Shown here: positions 10,984 through 22,725 of the stretch, piece after piece
How positions within the stretch are numbered: position 1 is the first letter of the stretch
How the letters are laid out: each line of letters starts with the position of its first letter
Assembly: GCA_022701365.1 (NCBI GenBank)
Contig: JAKUHH010000131.1
Span: 216,246-280,245 of the forward strand
From: Mycocentrospora acerina
Lineage: Eukaryota; Ascomycota; Dothideomycetes; Pleosporales
Length of the DNA: 64,000 nt
Direction: 5' to 3'
Made by a program: the position numbers and the translations under genes
The notes under the pieces: generated by a model
Seen by the model: only the letters and a program-made list of their open reading frames with translations
Database searches by the model: none
Told to the model about the DNA's origin: nothing

Positions 10984-11415
10984 GCTGATCAGGACCCATC
11001 AATCAATGGTGTTTGATCCATGAATTGTTAGACAAGACCAGCGTAATGAAAACCTATGCACATGGTTAATTTGAGCAATAGACTATTTCTTCGCATCATA
11101 TTTGACACTAATAAAACTTCGTCAGGCACTTAATTTCTTAAATACACGCTGGATATGCCGTCTTCCATGGTTGATCTTGGTTAGCAACACATTGGCCCGC
11201 TTCTCCTTTGAGTTTAGCTTCATCAATCATGGGTACAGTCGAGAAGGCAACCATTCCATGAACACCGGAAACATTTGTGCGCTAAACACGCCCCTCTACT
11301 TTAATCCAAACGCCATTAGGTCATTTACTGACTCAAGAAACTACTACGTCGTCAAGGCTGTTCGCTAAATTCACAAACATCACAACTTTAGCGCAACGAC
11401 ACGGATGTGAGCACG
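10984..11415. other. intergenic
   Basis: No supported gene is seen. Short frames here have no recognisable content. Confidence 0.5.
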
Positions 11416-12144
11416 ATGGAAACTGCGCCCTTATTCCGAATTCCCCATGAGCTTCGCGACCAGATATACATATACACTTTTGGCCATCTCTTGTGGCATA
11501 CAATCGACTTTCAACAATACCACGACATCTGCGAGCGTGAAATCACTCCTCCGATACGCGCTCTACCTGCTATCTGCAAGGTTTCAAGGCAAATATACTA
11601 CGAAGCAACACCTTGTTTTGTCAAGAAAACAATACCCTTGTCTTTAAATGTAGAGACGACTTGTTGGCTGCGAAGATGGCTGGCCACCTTTCCCTCCGAT
11701 ACTGGATATCGCGCGGTCCGTCAGATCTCTTTCCGCAGTTTCCACGGCCCAGAGCAGATCAAAGGGTTTGAACTCCTGGCACTTTGTAGAAACCTACGAT
11801 ATCTGGATGTAATGCTTGGGGATGAGTACTCGGATCCTGGTACGGTCCCATCGCTCGCTATCAACCCGCTGAGCAGTGCGGTGAATGCGTACGAAACTTT
11901 CGACAATATTGTCCTTATGCACCAGTTACCGAAGTTCATTGAACTTCTGAATCTTGAACAGCTGAATTTTGGCTTCCATGACTGGCAGGGTGAGATGAGT
12001 TGTGAAAGAGCTCGGCAGGTGATGGAATGGTTGCGTGTCAAGTACCAGGCCAAGGGCATGGATGTATTCATAGACTGTCGACAGATGAGGCCTGACTACA
12101 TCGACAACGACAGCGATGAGATGATTTGGAACGAGTTTGGTTAA
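11416..12144 (+). CDS. F-box-like hypothetical protein (242 aa)
   Basis: This is a single-exon frame; the first true ATG is at 11416. It opens with FRIPHELRDQIYIYTF, followed by PPIRALPAICKVSRQIYYEA, the pattern of the many short fungal proteins with an F-box-like helix pair (LPxELRxxIY, then LLxVCRQIYxEA). The rest has a leucine-rich part (LLALCRNLRYLDVML) and an acidic end. No other domain is recognised. It may bind Skp1, but these short forms are poorly characterised. Confidence 0.65.
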   Translation: METAPLFRIPHELRDQIYIYTFGHLLWHTIDFQQYHDICEREITPPIRALPAICKVSRQIYYEATPCFVKKTIPLSLNVETTCWLRRWLATFPSDTGYRAVRQISFRSFHGPEQIKGFELLALCRNLRYLDVMLGDEYSDPGTVPSLAINPLSSAVNAYETFDNIVLMHQLPKFIELLNLEQLNFGFHDWQGEMSCERARQVMEWLRVKYQAKGMDVFIDCRQMRPDYIDNDSDEMIWNEFG

Positions 12145-12634
12145 TGTAAAATCATTATGTTCGTTAGATAAAACAACATCATCATAATTGTAATTACTCA
12201 ATTTGTTAGAATATGGTTAACATTTGTTTTGTACCGCATTAGACGTGAAGATATAGTTAATCTCTTTCAAATAAGTAGTTGAATTAAAGTGAGACAGCAA
12301 GAGTTGATTAAGCCTATGCTGTTGATCTTAGATTGTGCGAAATAGCAATGCGTAAAGAGGCCATTACTCTGGGTGACACTGTCAAAGATGAATAGAGTCC
12401 GTACGCAGACACATAAACAGTCGATGGCTCTAATGTTGCAGAAGAGATTTAGAGACATTTCATCATAAAGCTTACATTAACCAATCAATAGATATTGAGG
12501 ATTCTTCACGGTGAAGGAGGAGTTAAACGGTGAATCGAGTCAAAATTTACGGAACTCTGGTATAAGAGCAGGTCCCCGCTTAATATCCCTTTTCGTCGCA
12601 TTTCATACCGAAGGCCTCAACGACCCATGTGCTT
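12145..12634. other. intergenic and promoter of BTB gene
   Basis: This AT-rich spacer has no supported gene. A TATA-like element sits near its 3' end. Confidence 0.5.
12561..12567 (+). promoter_or_regulatory. TATA-like element
   Basis: TATAAGA lies 74 bp upstream of the chosen ATG of the BTB gene, a position that would suit a core promoter. Confidence 0.35.
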
Positions 12635-13466
12635 ATGGGGATCATGATTCAAATTGATGAGCCTACTGGTACCCTGGCCGAGCTCACAGAGCTATTTAAC
12701 GCCTTGGACACGAAAGCCTCTGAGTCTACGAAGCCTACTATTGTACAGCTCAACGTCGGTGGCCGGCTTTTTACAACCTCCTCCAACACAATTCACTCTG
12801 CATCTCGCTATTTCAGACATCGATTGTCTAAGCACCACGTGTGGGTTCCAGAGAAAGATGGTTCATACTTCGTAGACGCTGATTCCGAACTTTTCGAATA
12901 CCTCCTCAGCTTCATGCGTCGTCCCTCGGTGTTTCCGCTATTCTACGACAAGTCCGCAGGCTTCAACTACAACCTGTACAACCGTCTGGAATGCGAAGCG
13001 GATCATTTTGGAATCGACGCGCTTCGTGACTGGATCAGAGAGAAGGTGAGTAGTTATGTGATGTTTTGGTCCTGTCCATTCTACCTACTCTACAGTATAA
13101 CAGTAGCTAACCTCACTTCCCGAATGATAGAAATATCACCAAGCTATCATCGAGACTACTTGCCCTCCAGCCACTCGTACAATTGAGCAGGCCGACTTGG
13201 ACAAGCTGTTTGCGAACCAGAGAGAAGAAAGGCACGTCATGTCCAAGACCAAGAAGGTCTATCTTTGTCCACGTTTGATTCATGTCCACAAAGGCCGCCC
13301 AGACATGTGTGGTGTGGCTTGTCAGCAGGCACAAAAGGGATATGCAGTTCAGTACGAGGACGAGACATCTCTGGAGGTTGTTAGCTTCAAAAAAGATATT
13401 ATCTTTAACGAAAAGATATGTAGGTTCAGCATGATTCAGTTCCCGGACGGATTCGGACACATTTGA
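12635..13466 (+). CDS. T1-type BTB/POZ (KCTD-like) protein, 248 aa
   Basis: Two exons, 12635-13045 and 13131-13466, are separated by an 85 bp intron (GTGAGT donor, TAGCTAAC branch, GATAG acceptor). Residues about 36-132 form a potassium-channel-tetramerisation-type BTB fold: VQLNVGGRLFTTSSNTI, SRYFRHRL, DGSYFVDADSELFEYLLSFMRRP, then YNRLECEADHFGIDALRDWI. In cytosolic proteins such domains oligomerise and often bind Cullin-3 as ubiquitin-ligase adaptors. No channel-forming membrane segments are present. The C-terminal part (RLIHVHKGRPDMCGVAC, VVSFKKDIIF) is of unknown fold. Three in-frame starts are close together (a GTG at 12629, ATG at 12635 and 12644); the first ATG was used. Two F-box genes and one F-box-like gene lie upstream. 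Confidence 0.85.
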
Positions 13467-14745
13467 ATCGACACACGGGTCAGCGGGGAAAAAATGGGCG
13501 GGAGTAAAATGGGCGGGAGTAAAATAGGATCCCTCACTCTGAGGTCTTCCTACTAAAACATTCTGCAGTTTCACTACTTTTGCTGTAATTGTAGGCCTGA
13601 ACGACAGAGAGACTACCTCATCATAACCGCCTGATGAAGGCGTAAACTAGAATACCGGTTTAATTTGCCACCTTCGAAATGCTTTCGTTTTTTCAGTCTT
13701 TAGTGACGGTACGCAATTTAGAAGATCTGTTTGCTTGAACAACGTCCTTCATGTCGCCCCCTGTGGTTCTCGTCAAGTGTTCTTTTGCCATCTTTCCGTT
13801 CGTATCTTGTCCGTGCGACTACATTCATACCGAGCATCTAGATCAACATCTACACTCGTTTTATTTCTTCTCAATCCCAGGACATACTACTCTCTTCCTG
13901 TACGAGAATTTTGCTCTTTCTCAGAGGGTGTCACAAGGCCTTGTCAAATGGCTCATGGTCGGTTTGTCAAGTCAGAGACGACTGTGCGACGTTGAGAGCT
14001 AATATGAAGAACCAGTAACTCATGCCTGACACAGAGAACGGCAATTTATCGTAGAGATCTGACTCGAAGAGAAGATTGCCTAACTATCGCCATCGAAAAA
14101 CTTCCCAAACGTAAATGTTGGCTCAAGAAACAACATTCAAGTCTAGCAGACTAGATTGGGTCGAGTCTTTCGTTTCCAGGGCGAAGAAATCGCTTCCGAA
14201 AATGGCAGAATCCGATCAAGCTGGTGATCTCAAGGTGATTTGTCTGGTCAATTTTTTCCAAGATTTCAAGTTGCATGACTTTAGCAGATCTGGAGCCCTC
14301 GATGATTGGCGTTCCTCGCTTTCGCATCATAGGGCGCTAAGGAGTAAGAAACAAGCCAAAAGTGCCCTGGGCGATGTGCTTTCCTTTGCCAATTCCATAT
14401 AAGAACAGCCTGTGAATAGATATTGCACATTCGCTCGTTATATTTTTGATGACAGTAACAGCCAATAGGATTCCACTGCGTATGTTCTGGGGAATTTTTT
14501 CGAGTCCAAAAGAGTTGACAATAGGGTGTAGCTTTTCGATGGAAGTACGACTTTCCTCCTCTGATCAGTGTTGATAAGATGACATGTGGCTGAATCTATA
14601 TACCAAGACAACTTTTTACGATACAGAGAATGTATCGTGAAACTCTGCATAGTGCTTAGCCTTGCATGATGTACCGATTGCCGGGACAGAAGGCGCGCGG
14701 AACTCATCGAACTCGAGATACCTCATACGAGCGACTGAGACCACT
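13467..14745. other. intergenic, short direct repeat near 13490-13530
   Basis: No gene can be supported. Just after the BTB stop a 15-base unit (AAAATGGGCGGGAGT) occurs twice in tandem, followed by a partial third copy. A 96-codon plus frame (14115-14402, from ATG) includes a protein-like stretch starting MAESDQAGDLKV, but it has no family resemblance and no flanking splice evidence. Confidence 0.4.
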
Positions 14746-16478
14746 TCAGAAATTTCCATCTATGCTCATGCTCGTTGGAAATTTAGGCGAGAGAGGCTTG
14801 TCGTTGTCAAATGGGTGGTAGCTAGAAGGTGCCGACATCGATCTCTCGCCATGCCACACCTCATGGTCTTCTTCCGGTGAGGAGAGTTCGAGCAGTCTTT
14901 GGGGAGAACCAACGGAGAGGCCTAGTGCAACCATTTTCTCTTGCAGGATGCTCATGACTGCAGGGTTGCCACCGCGGAAAGAGGATAGCACCTGCGAAAG
15001 CGAGTGGATAAGGTCCCTTGGCCCAAACTCAAAGTGTGTTTCGTGGTTCATGGACGGCATGATCATCATAACATCTGCTAGAGAATTGGCAACGTCGAAA
15101 AGTTTCGCTTCCTATAATTCGGATGAGTAAAAGGATCTGGATACGTAGGAGTACTCCATACCATGCCGGGTCCATGTGCCTCGATGCTTTGTCTCGACAG
15201 ACTGCTCAAATTACTGAGCACTGTCTGTGCCACCTGAGCTGGAAACGTAAAAGAGAATTCATTGTAGTCAGTCGTGCTACTCATGTTGGTTACGTTGAGT
15301 GCGTGTTGCCAGAGGAATATGCGCATCCATTGTTGTGTCATGGAGATGTCAGCACGCTGAAGCTCATTCTCTAGACTCAGTGGAGCTTCATCACTGCTGA
15401 GCTGCTGCTGAGCAAGAGCGAGTGCATTGCGCGCAGTATTAGGATCTGCGGTGATGGTGACGTCGAGTATGTTGAAAAGGTGGCATAGTTGAACAAACGC
15501 GGGTGTGACTGACCCGTCCTTGAGATTTTCCAACGGAGGAAGGTCTGATGACCTTTTCAACATAGTTGGTACATCATGTTGTATGGAATGAGCTCTTTCT
15601 GTGATGAAGAGAAGCCAGTATATCCTCAGGTTGTGCTGCGCTTGTTCGGTAGTCATAGCTTGATAGTAGGTCGTTTTGTACAAGCCAAGGATGTGCGCCT
15701 TGGTGATAGCCTCGCCGAGCAGTAGTGTCGATACGTTCATACGACCGATATTTGCAGAGTAAACATGTAGGAAGAAGCTGCTCAATAGAGAAGATACAGT
15801 CACCAGCTCCATGTGGTCAGAGTCATCCCGCGCCTTCCTTGACTCTGCTTCAAATGTGCCGCTCGATATGCGATAGTGACCTTCAACTGGGCTTCCTGGC
15901 TCAGCATCAATAGAGAACTGGCTCACAATGGCAGCGCATATAGCTGTCGCAAGACCGTAAGCTTCCATATCGTCTTGGTGGGTAAGGAGATGAGCAATCA
16001 GAGCATCCGCATCAACGACGGGCCAAATGCCATATCCTCGGGTCTGGTAAATCTCGAGATACTGCGCGATACAAGAAGTCGAGATCCTCTGGGGCTCCTT
16101 TAAAATTGGCGAAAAGGCTGGACTAATGGGTTGCGGCCACACAGGCCCATCGAGATCATGCTCGATGGTGGGCGGGGGCGACTTTGAGAACCGTAATTCA
16201 ATAGTACCTGGGCTTCCACTTCCAGTGTCGCAGCTAGCTTCGCTATTGCTTCTCGATTCTTCAACTCCACCCTTACTACGCTCTTGCAACCTTCGGATGG
16301 CAGCCTCCGTCGTTCGGCGGGGTCCTTTGGGTCCGGATTTGCCGTGAGTCTTAAGATAGGTGCAATCCCAACTCGCCGCCGCACATCGTGAGCACGGCTG
16401 AGCACCATCACATCGTACTTTCCGAACAGAACAAGGATCGCATGCGCGTCGAGTACCTTTGCGCGGGGCTGTATTCAT
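14746..16478 (-). CDS. Zn(II)2Cys6 fungal transcription factor (560 aa)
   Basis: Two exons, 16478-15162 and 15111-14746, flank a 50 bp intron (GTATGG donor, TATAG acceptor). The binuclear cluster has Cys at 13, 16, 23, 29, 32 and 39 (spacing 2-6-5-2-6), followed by a basic GPKGPRR segment like that of maltose/amylase-type activators. Residues about 130-430 match the fungal transcription factor middle homology domain: YLEIYQTRGYGIWPVVDADAL, then TKAHILGLYK and LRIYWLLFITERAHSI. It should bind DNA in the nucleus and regulate unknown, perhaps sugar-related, targets. The ATG at 16478 is the first true start; upstream in-frame codons begin only with GTG. The amino-acid permease gene lies about 960 bp upstream on the same strand. 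No regulatory link is shown. Confidence 0.88.
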
Positions 16479-17436
16479 GGTTGCCAAGAAATGCACTCTC
16501 GTAGCGTAATGGGATGATCGGAGTCGGCACCGTTGCTCATGCCGTCATCTTGGCTATCCGTTGTCGCTTCGGTAGTAGTCGAGTGCGGCGTTGCCAACGC
16601 AGGTCCGTCGGGTAAACGTGTCGGGAAACAAAGGACGGTCAAAGCCGGTTAATTCTACGAACGCGCAAACAGGTGTTGTAGCTTATGAAAGGGCCTGACG
16701 TTGGAAAAGAAAGTGGAGGTGCGGCTGCTTTTCGGTCCTCTTTCCCCTTTAGAGTGGCTATGGTTCAGCCAATCAGACACGCCTTGGAGTTCGTTCCGAG
16801 AGAAAAAACTGCGCTGTTTGCGCGGCGTGGTGTGCTTGCATCTGCACTCTTGTATGCATTCCGAGAAACTCTCCCACCCTCAGGATGTAAGGCGTTGTCT
16901 TTGGGCCCCAACAACCAAATTTGCATGGTCTTGAGAGAGCCGAGACTACGCGTATAGATTGCGCGCAGCGTCGCTCTGGAACGCGGGATATTTGGAGTGG
17001 TTCGATAGGCTAAGAGGTAGTGGTAAAAGAACCTTACTGCGGCTGAAAATGTCAGAGCTAAAAAGCGGGGCCCCGATACGCGAGATAGTGGGTTTTGTAC
17101 GTCGTACTTGTAATCAGATCGCAAATCATCATTTAGGGGATTTCAACAAGCATAAGATCCTACAAGGATGGCGATGGGGTTTCAGCATGAATTTCGGAAA
17201 ATGAACGCCTATTTAGGACCATAGCAAGAGCCAAAGTACACCCTAACCTACTCCAGACGACACGTCATACAACTCAGTTCCAAGCAACCTCGGCATGCGA
17301 CTAGTAATGTGCTGAGTCGCCATCTCTGTGGCTAGAGTTGAGCCTCTAAAGCTTGATCTGCCACCACTGCAGGTGGGGCTCTATCTGAGTGTGAGATATG
17401 CAGTGTGCGTAGCCACGAACACCGGAACTTTCAACC
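16479..17436. other. intergenic, upstream of Zn2Cys6 gene
   Basis: This region contains the regulator's promoter and the 3' flank of the permease. Several short open frames on both strands have no recognisable content. Confidence 0.45.
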
Positions 17437-19140
17437 CTATTGTCTGCCTACCACCCATCTCCGAACATAGAATAATACAGCACCAAGTAGCCATATTGCT
17501 ACCAAGATGGCTGCTTGAATTGGAGCGAAGACAGCGCCTCTGATAACTACGAAGCCACTGATGACAGCGAATAAGATAGGCACTAAGATGAATGGCTTGA
17601 CTGGGCGCTCCAACTCAGGTTCCCTGAAACGGAGGATGATCGCTCCAAGAACAGTGAGAAAGAAGAATGCATACTCTGCAAGGCCATTCAGAGTAAGCAG
17701 GATGCGCATGTTTCCTGTAAGAATATATATGGCCGAAAGAACGGTGTTGAGTATAAGCGCGTTACTTGAAGCAATCAGTATGGAAAGCCTGAGAGTGAGG
17801 GTGACTGGCTTACATGGGAGATTCGCCTTTATCGGTGACTTCGTCCGAAGTTTCTTCGCCTTCTTCCTCTGCCTTGTTCACTTTGTAGGTCCCAATGTGG
17901 CCTACAGTTCCTAGTATACGTGGAAACCAGTTCTTGTTGCTCGCTGCAACGGTCATCCGGCCAGCAACAAAAGAATTTCCAAGTGCAGAGCCGGCTATAA
18001 CAAGGCATATAAGGGCTGTAGCAAAATAGGCAACGCCTTTCCCAAGAAAATAGGTCACGGCTGTCTGCAAATAGTTAGCGGTAGTTAAGATCTTATGGTC
18101 TGCAGATGATGCTTACAACAGCAGCGGCGTCTGTCGTCGAAATAACTTTCCAAGGCAACAATACGTAATATACTGCATTTGCAGCAACATAACAGAGAAT
18201 GATGGTCGGGATGGCTGTATTGATAGATAAAGGAAGTTGCTTCTTAGGGTTGCGGAGTTCAGCAGCCACGTAGATTGCCTGGACGTCTGTCAGTGGCCAC
18301 ATTGCTGGCGGCTTCTATTTCTCATACCTTGTCCCATCCTGAGTATGCCCAAAGCGCTCCGTAGAGGGCTGTAGAATAGAAGCCAAGCGATTCCCATGTT
18401 GTCACTCTAGTCCAGTCAAGACGACGCCCATCAGACTGAATCGTATCTCTCGGTGTGAACCAATTTTTTTTGTGCCAATCACCCCCTCCATGATCTTTAC
18501 CGTTTCCGACGAAGATGAATACTGCAACCAATCCAGCAACAATTAGAAGAAAAATTGTGAGAAATTTGACAACTACAAAGAATCCGGACAATCTCGTACT
18601 AGTCTTCGTACTGATGGAGTTCAAAGTCGTAACAGACACCAAGACCAACACGGAAAGCAGCTTATGCGTCATTGGCGGTTCAGGCTCATTAACGCCTAGG
18701 CTCGAGTAGATCGACTCTACAAAAACGATACTTAGAATGGCAAGCGTAGCCGGCATCGTGGCAACGACCCAAGACCATGCAGCCAAGTATCCCCATACTT
18801 CCCCGTAAATGTGCGTCAGGTACGGCTGAATTCCGCCCTCGCCAGGGAATGCAGTGCCCAGCTCAGCCATGGTAAGCGCACCAGTCCATGCTAGAATTCC
18901 GCCAACAAGCCAGACAAGCAAGGCTGCCCCTGGTGATGGTACGTTGGCATCAACAGGTCCTGGAGACGAGAAGACGCCAGAGCCGATGACTATGCTGATG
19001 AGAAGGGCGAAGCCATCGAGCGCCCCTAGGTTACGTGCGAATCCAGTAGGTTTTGCGGGCGCATTCCCTTCTCTTACAAGAGGCCCGGAAACCTCAGCCT
19101 CATCCCGCTGTAGAAGTGGCGTCGTCTCTGATGATACCAT
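17437..19140 (-). CDS. APC-superfamily amino-acid permease (LAT/methionine-permease-like, 517 aa)
   Basis: Exons are 19140-18328, 18278-18117, 18064-17814 and 17764-17437. The introns are 50, 52 and 49 bp, and all junctions restore frame. After a cytosolic N-terminus with a poly-dileucine-type TTPLLQRDE, about twelve hydrophobic segments follow. The first contains the APC substrate-backbone motif IGSGVFSSPG. Family landmarks are GWDKAIYVAAELRNPKKQLP and INTAIPTII between the sixth and seventh segments, as in Mup1/Mup3-type and L-type transporters. It should import neutral amino acids at the plasma membrane; specificity is not readable. The start at 19140 was chosen because its context (CAACCATGG) is strong and an earlier in-frame ATG at 19191 only adds a Ser/Thr-rich stretch. 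Confidence 0.9.
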
Positions 19141-21513
19141 GGTTGTTGTCGTTGATGGACTGTCGATGCATGGAGTGAGGCTGCAAGTCAACAGAGCATA
19201 GACTCATCTACCGAGGCGATGACGTGCTGAAAGTCATGTGATCTACACCTAAACATCATGCCTGTGCGAAGATGTTGTGTGGCTACCACACCTCCAATTT
19301 ACAAGAACGAGCCAAAGGAAGTTCCCGAACAACACAAGGACGAGCTCTTCAGTGACGCAAGCCCTCGCACTAAAAAATGCAGCACACAGGCATGCAGGAT
19401 GAGATGATTGGTTGCTCCTCAGGGTGACATAATACGCGCGTGCGGCACGCGCACACGGCATTCACACGCGCACTCTCCGCCTTGCCATGCCTGCAGCCCT
19501 CACAACTTACTCCAGCCATTTCGGTCGAGGGACATATTCACCTGCATGGCTAGACTCGACTGGTGCAACCTAAGCAAAGCACCGGGCTAAACCTCGTCCG
19601 GCAGACGCCAATGGGATATCTTCGCACCTGCTGTCCGCGCTTAGCTCCTCACACCTCTTGCTGTCCCTGTAAACGCCCACATTTTGTGGCTGTAGTCTGG
19701 TCTGGCCTCTACCCGACACTGTGGCTCATTCGGTACAACTGTTCTCTTGTTTCTTTTTCGTTCTCCGAGCTTCGATCGATGATGATACAAGGCCGGCTCA
19801 GTTGTCATTCCTAGTCGTGCCCGCCCACCACTGAAGACATGCATTCCCTGTATCTTGGCTGTGCTATGGTGACCCCGAGAAGCTTTCCCAATTGGCCACA
19901 TGAGCGGCCAGTTCCGTGAAAGTGGGGACTATGTACCAATATATTTCAGGTGCTATTTCAAGAAGCTACGTCACTTCTACGATGCCTAATATGGAAGTCA
20001 AAATCGTAAACGATAGCCTTATTTGACTCATGGAATGCTCTACAGCAGCCCAACATGACTAAACACAGCATGTGAATCCTCTGTCAGCTCAGATAGCATT
20101 CTCCGGCAACCGCCGCCTGTGTGGCCACCATAGTAGTCACTCAAGGACTACGAAGGGTCTGGTCGAGGCTGGACCTTGAAGCAAAGTTTAGTGTAGACAT
20201 TAATATAGTTGATGATGAGTAAGGTCTAGTACTGATAGGTAGGTAGATTAGTCAGAAACGAATGGATCTTAAATTCACCTCAGAAGTACTGCTTAGATCG
20301 ATACCTCGTACTGGTGACAATTCTAACCATCAGCCATGCTCAGAACGACTTGAGCTATATCGTTGGAACATGATCTAATAGCTGGAACAGCGTCTGGCTT
20401 CTGACAAGCTGGACATTACTCATGGGATTGTCGCGTAATAGGTTGCCAACTTGAACCCATACTAAGGCTTTATGATTTATGAAATGCAGAATTTGAATTG
20501 ATCGAAGCGTGAGAGAGCCTAGCTATTTCCGTACTATTTCCAAAGCTAGGGATGTCAACACTGTGCTACACTCTCAACAACACGCCTTAGATTTGGTAAT
20601 AACGATTCGAACACAAAAAGAAAACGTCAACTGATATGATTTTGTACGGACCTGTATCTAGGTATGTTTCTCGTTGAAAAAAAGTCACGTCAGGTTTTCC
20701 CCCTTCTTGGCTTCTTATTCCAAGCGCGCTTTACTTTCCTTTTACTGCGCTCTCTCAGAGCCACGGGTTCCCCAGATCCCAACAGGGCAACACAGCCTGA
20801 CACATCCCATTTCTAATGCATCACCACCTGGCGGAAACTTCAAGACAGAAAGGCAAATTCGCCAACATACACATGGAAAAGCCTTTAACATAGTGTTGCA
20901 GCAGCATGAGTCCATAGCTTAATCCATCTACATACCATTAGGGAGGCTCTTTTGAGGGCATTAAACCCATTCAATCAGTCATTTAATAAGTTTAATATCA
21001 GGTGTCTTCTTGTCACATTCTTTTGACTTGAATCCTCACTTAATCTTCATATGTATTACATGATTTTGTATGGAAATTTGATCAGTTGTTAGTTGTACCA
21101 AGATAAAACTACTGTCACCATGGTAAATCATGCAAGCCATGGTCTTCCAATACAATCCTTTTATCACGGTTATCACACAAATTCTTTTGCTATAGAATGA
21201 ATTCAGACTAGAGAATGTTACAGCAAAGGAGGACGCTTTACAAAATAACTGCGACTTCCACTTCCATCATCGCAGCTTCAGGACGCACAATCAGTCTGCC
21301 TTTGATCGTTGCAACCCCAAGCACACCAGGAATCAAGCCTCTTTCACCTTCACCTCGCCTCGCCTCACTTTTCATCAAACCCTCACTTCCCAATCAATCG
21401 ACCAAACATCCCTCGCCACAGCACTCACCCTCAAAGCTCAGCACCCCAAACAAGACATCCCACAACCCCAACCTACTCCTCCCTGGCCCGTCTAAATCCA
21501 CCACACCACCAAC
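19141..21513. other. 2.4 kb intergenic, no gene seen
   Basis: No open frame here has recognisable content. The first part is GC-richer and the part from about 20000 to 21200 is AT-richer with many stops. No tRNA, tandem array or transposon end was found. Confidence 0.5.
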
Positions 21514-22221
21514 ATGTGCCAATACTGGAAAAAACAGCACACCTGCAGCCACCCCTCCGACCGCCCCTATCTCGAAATGTGCAAGCCCGGCTACCTCAGC
21601 AACACCGTCTGTGCAGACATCACCGAGGACCCAAAGCCACGCAAGAGCTACTTCCCCTGCTGGTTTTGCATCAAGTCCGAATACAGGCAGGAAGTCGAGG
21701 CTGAGGCGGCCGCCAAAGTGAGCGGCCATGTGCAGAAGGTGGCGGAGGCCAAGGCGAGAGAGGAACTGCGAGCCAGGGAGGAGAAGCGTTTGAAGGATGA
21801 GCATGTGCGGAGAGAGGCGAAGGAGAAGGCTGGTCGTGAGCGGGAGGAAGAGGCGAGAAGGAGGGCGGAGAGGGAGGCAAGAGAGGAGCAGGCGAAGAAG
21901 GAGGGTGGGGTGTGGATTGAGACGGGGAGCGGGAAGAAGGGCAAAGGGAGGAAGGGTGTGAGTGTGTTATCCAGAATGGCTACTATCCCCCCGGCCACGA
22001 GAACAATTGCTGTGAGGGAGAAGAAGGAAAATATTATTGCCAAGGTGGGTGTGGATGAGGGGGGTGAGAAGAAGGTCAAAGAGAAGAGTCTTGATCTTGG
22101 TGGCAGAGCGGGTACGTGGGGTCCGAAGAAGGTGTCGAGTCCGGAGTCGCCTCACCCCAAGAAGATCTTAACCCGCAAAGAGAACATTACAACAAAGGGC
22201 ACTGGTGGTATGGAGAGGTAA
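21514..22221 (+). CDS. hypothetical coiled-coil protein with N-terminal Cys/His motif (235 aa)
   Basis: The frame starts MCQYWKKQHTCSHPSDRPYLEMC. The paired Cys and His residues in the first 55 positions (also VCADI and FPCWFCIKSEY) could bind a metal ion. Residues about 60-135 are almost entirely Ala/Arg/Glu/Lys and should form one long charged helix or coiled coil. The C-terminal 100 residues are basic, Gly/Lys-rich and probably disordered. I recognise no named domain; small Cys-rich fungal proteins with this N-terminal pattern are common and uncharacterised. Two other frames over the same region are also long and open because of the biased composition, but this frame has the sensible Cys pattern and start. 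Confidence 0.6.
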   Translation: MCQYWKKQHTCSHPSDRPYLEMCKPGYLSNTVCADITEDPKPRKSYFPCWFCIKSEYRQEVEAEAAAKVSGHVQKVAEAKAREELRAREEKRLKDEHVRREAKEKAGREREEEARRRAEREAREEQAKKEGGVWIETGSGKKGKGRKGVSVLSRMATIPPATRTIAVREKKENIIAKVGVDEGGEKKVKEKSLDLGGRAGTWGPKKVSSPESPHPKKILTRKENITTKGTGGMER

Positions 22222-22725
22222 ACGCAAGCTCAGTGTGACTGCTCGTATCATCAGTGTATGGCCAACAGTCTGGAGACTTTACAACACTGACGACAACCAT
22301 GGCCCGCATGGGTCGAAGGATAGAGAGAGAAGCGTAATATAACATCATAGATTTATTTCCTCGACGTGTCTACAAACACATCCCAGGCAAACTAGCTTGA
22401 TACAAGTAATGCCGTTTGAGTTGAGAGAGTGACAATCCCCTCGTCAGTGACGATGCTGGACGAATATCACGTTACTACATACCTATTCATCATAACATGA
22501 CTTGACAGGACGCATCTCCAATCCGCCACTCCCCATATCAAGGAAAATACAACATGAAATGTTAGAGAATCTCTAGGACAAGAGGGAAAAAACAAAGCAA
22601 CTGGAATTAGAGAGGGGTATATCCATGGCCGAATGGAGCCCCACAACACCAACCAACCTATGCGAATCCGCAAGTATGATATACACCGAAACGAACTGTT
22701 CAATCAAAACCATTGCATCACTTTC
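22222..22725. other. convergent 3' flanks
   Basis: This spacer lies between the coiled-coil gene and the glutaredoxin gene, which converge. No gene or RNA is seen. Confidence 0.5.

Noticed and set aside
13735..14002. Two overlapping plus-strand frames after the BTB gene
   Set aside because: Neither has recognisable content, and both cover the same DNA in different frames.
21215..21721. 168-codon Ser/Thr/Pro-rich frame upstream of and overlapping the coiled-coil gene
   Set aside because: The composition comes from C-rich DNA. It shares sequence with the better-supported frame starting at 21514.
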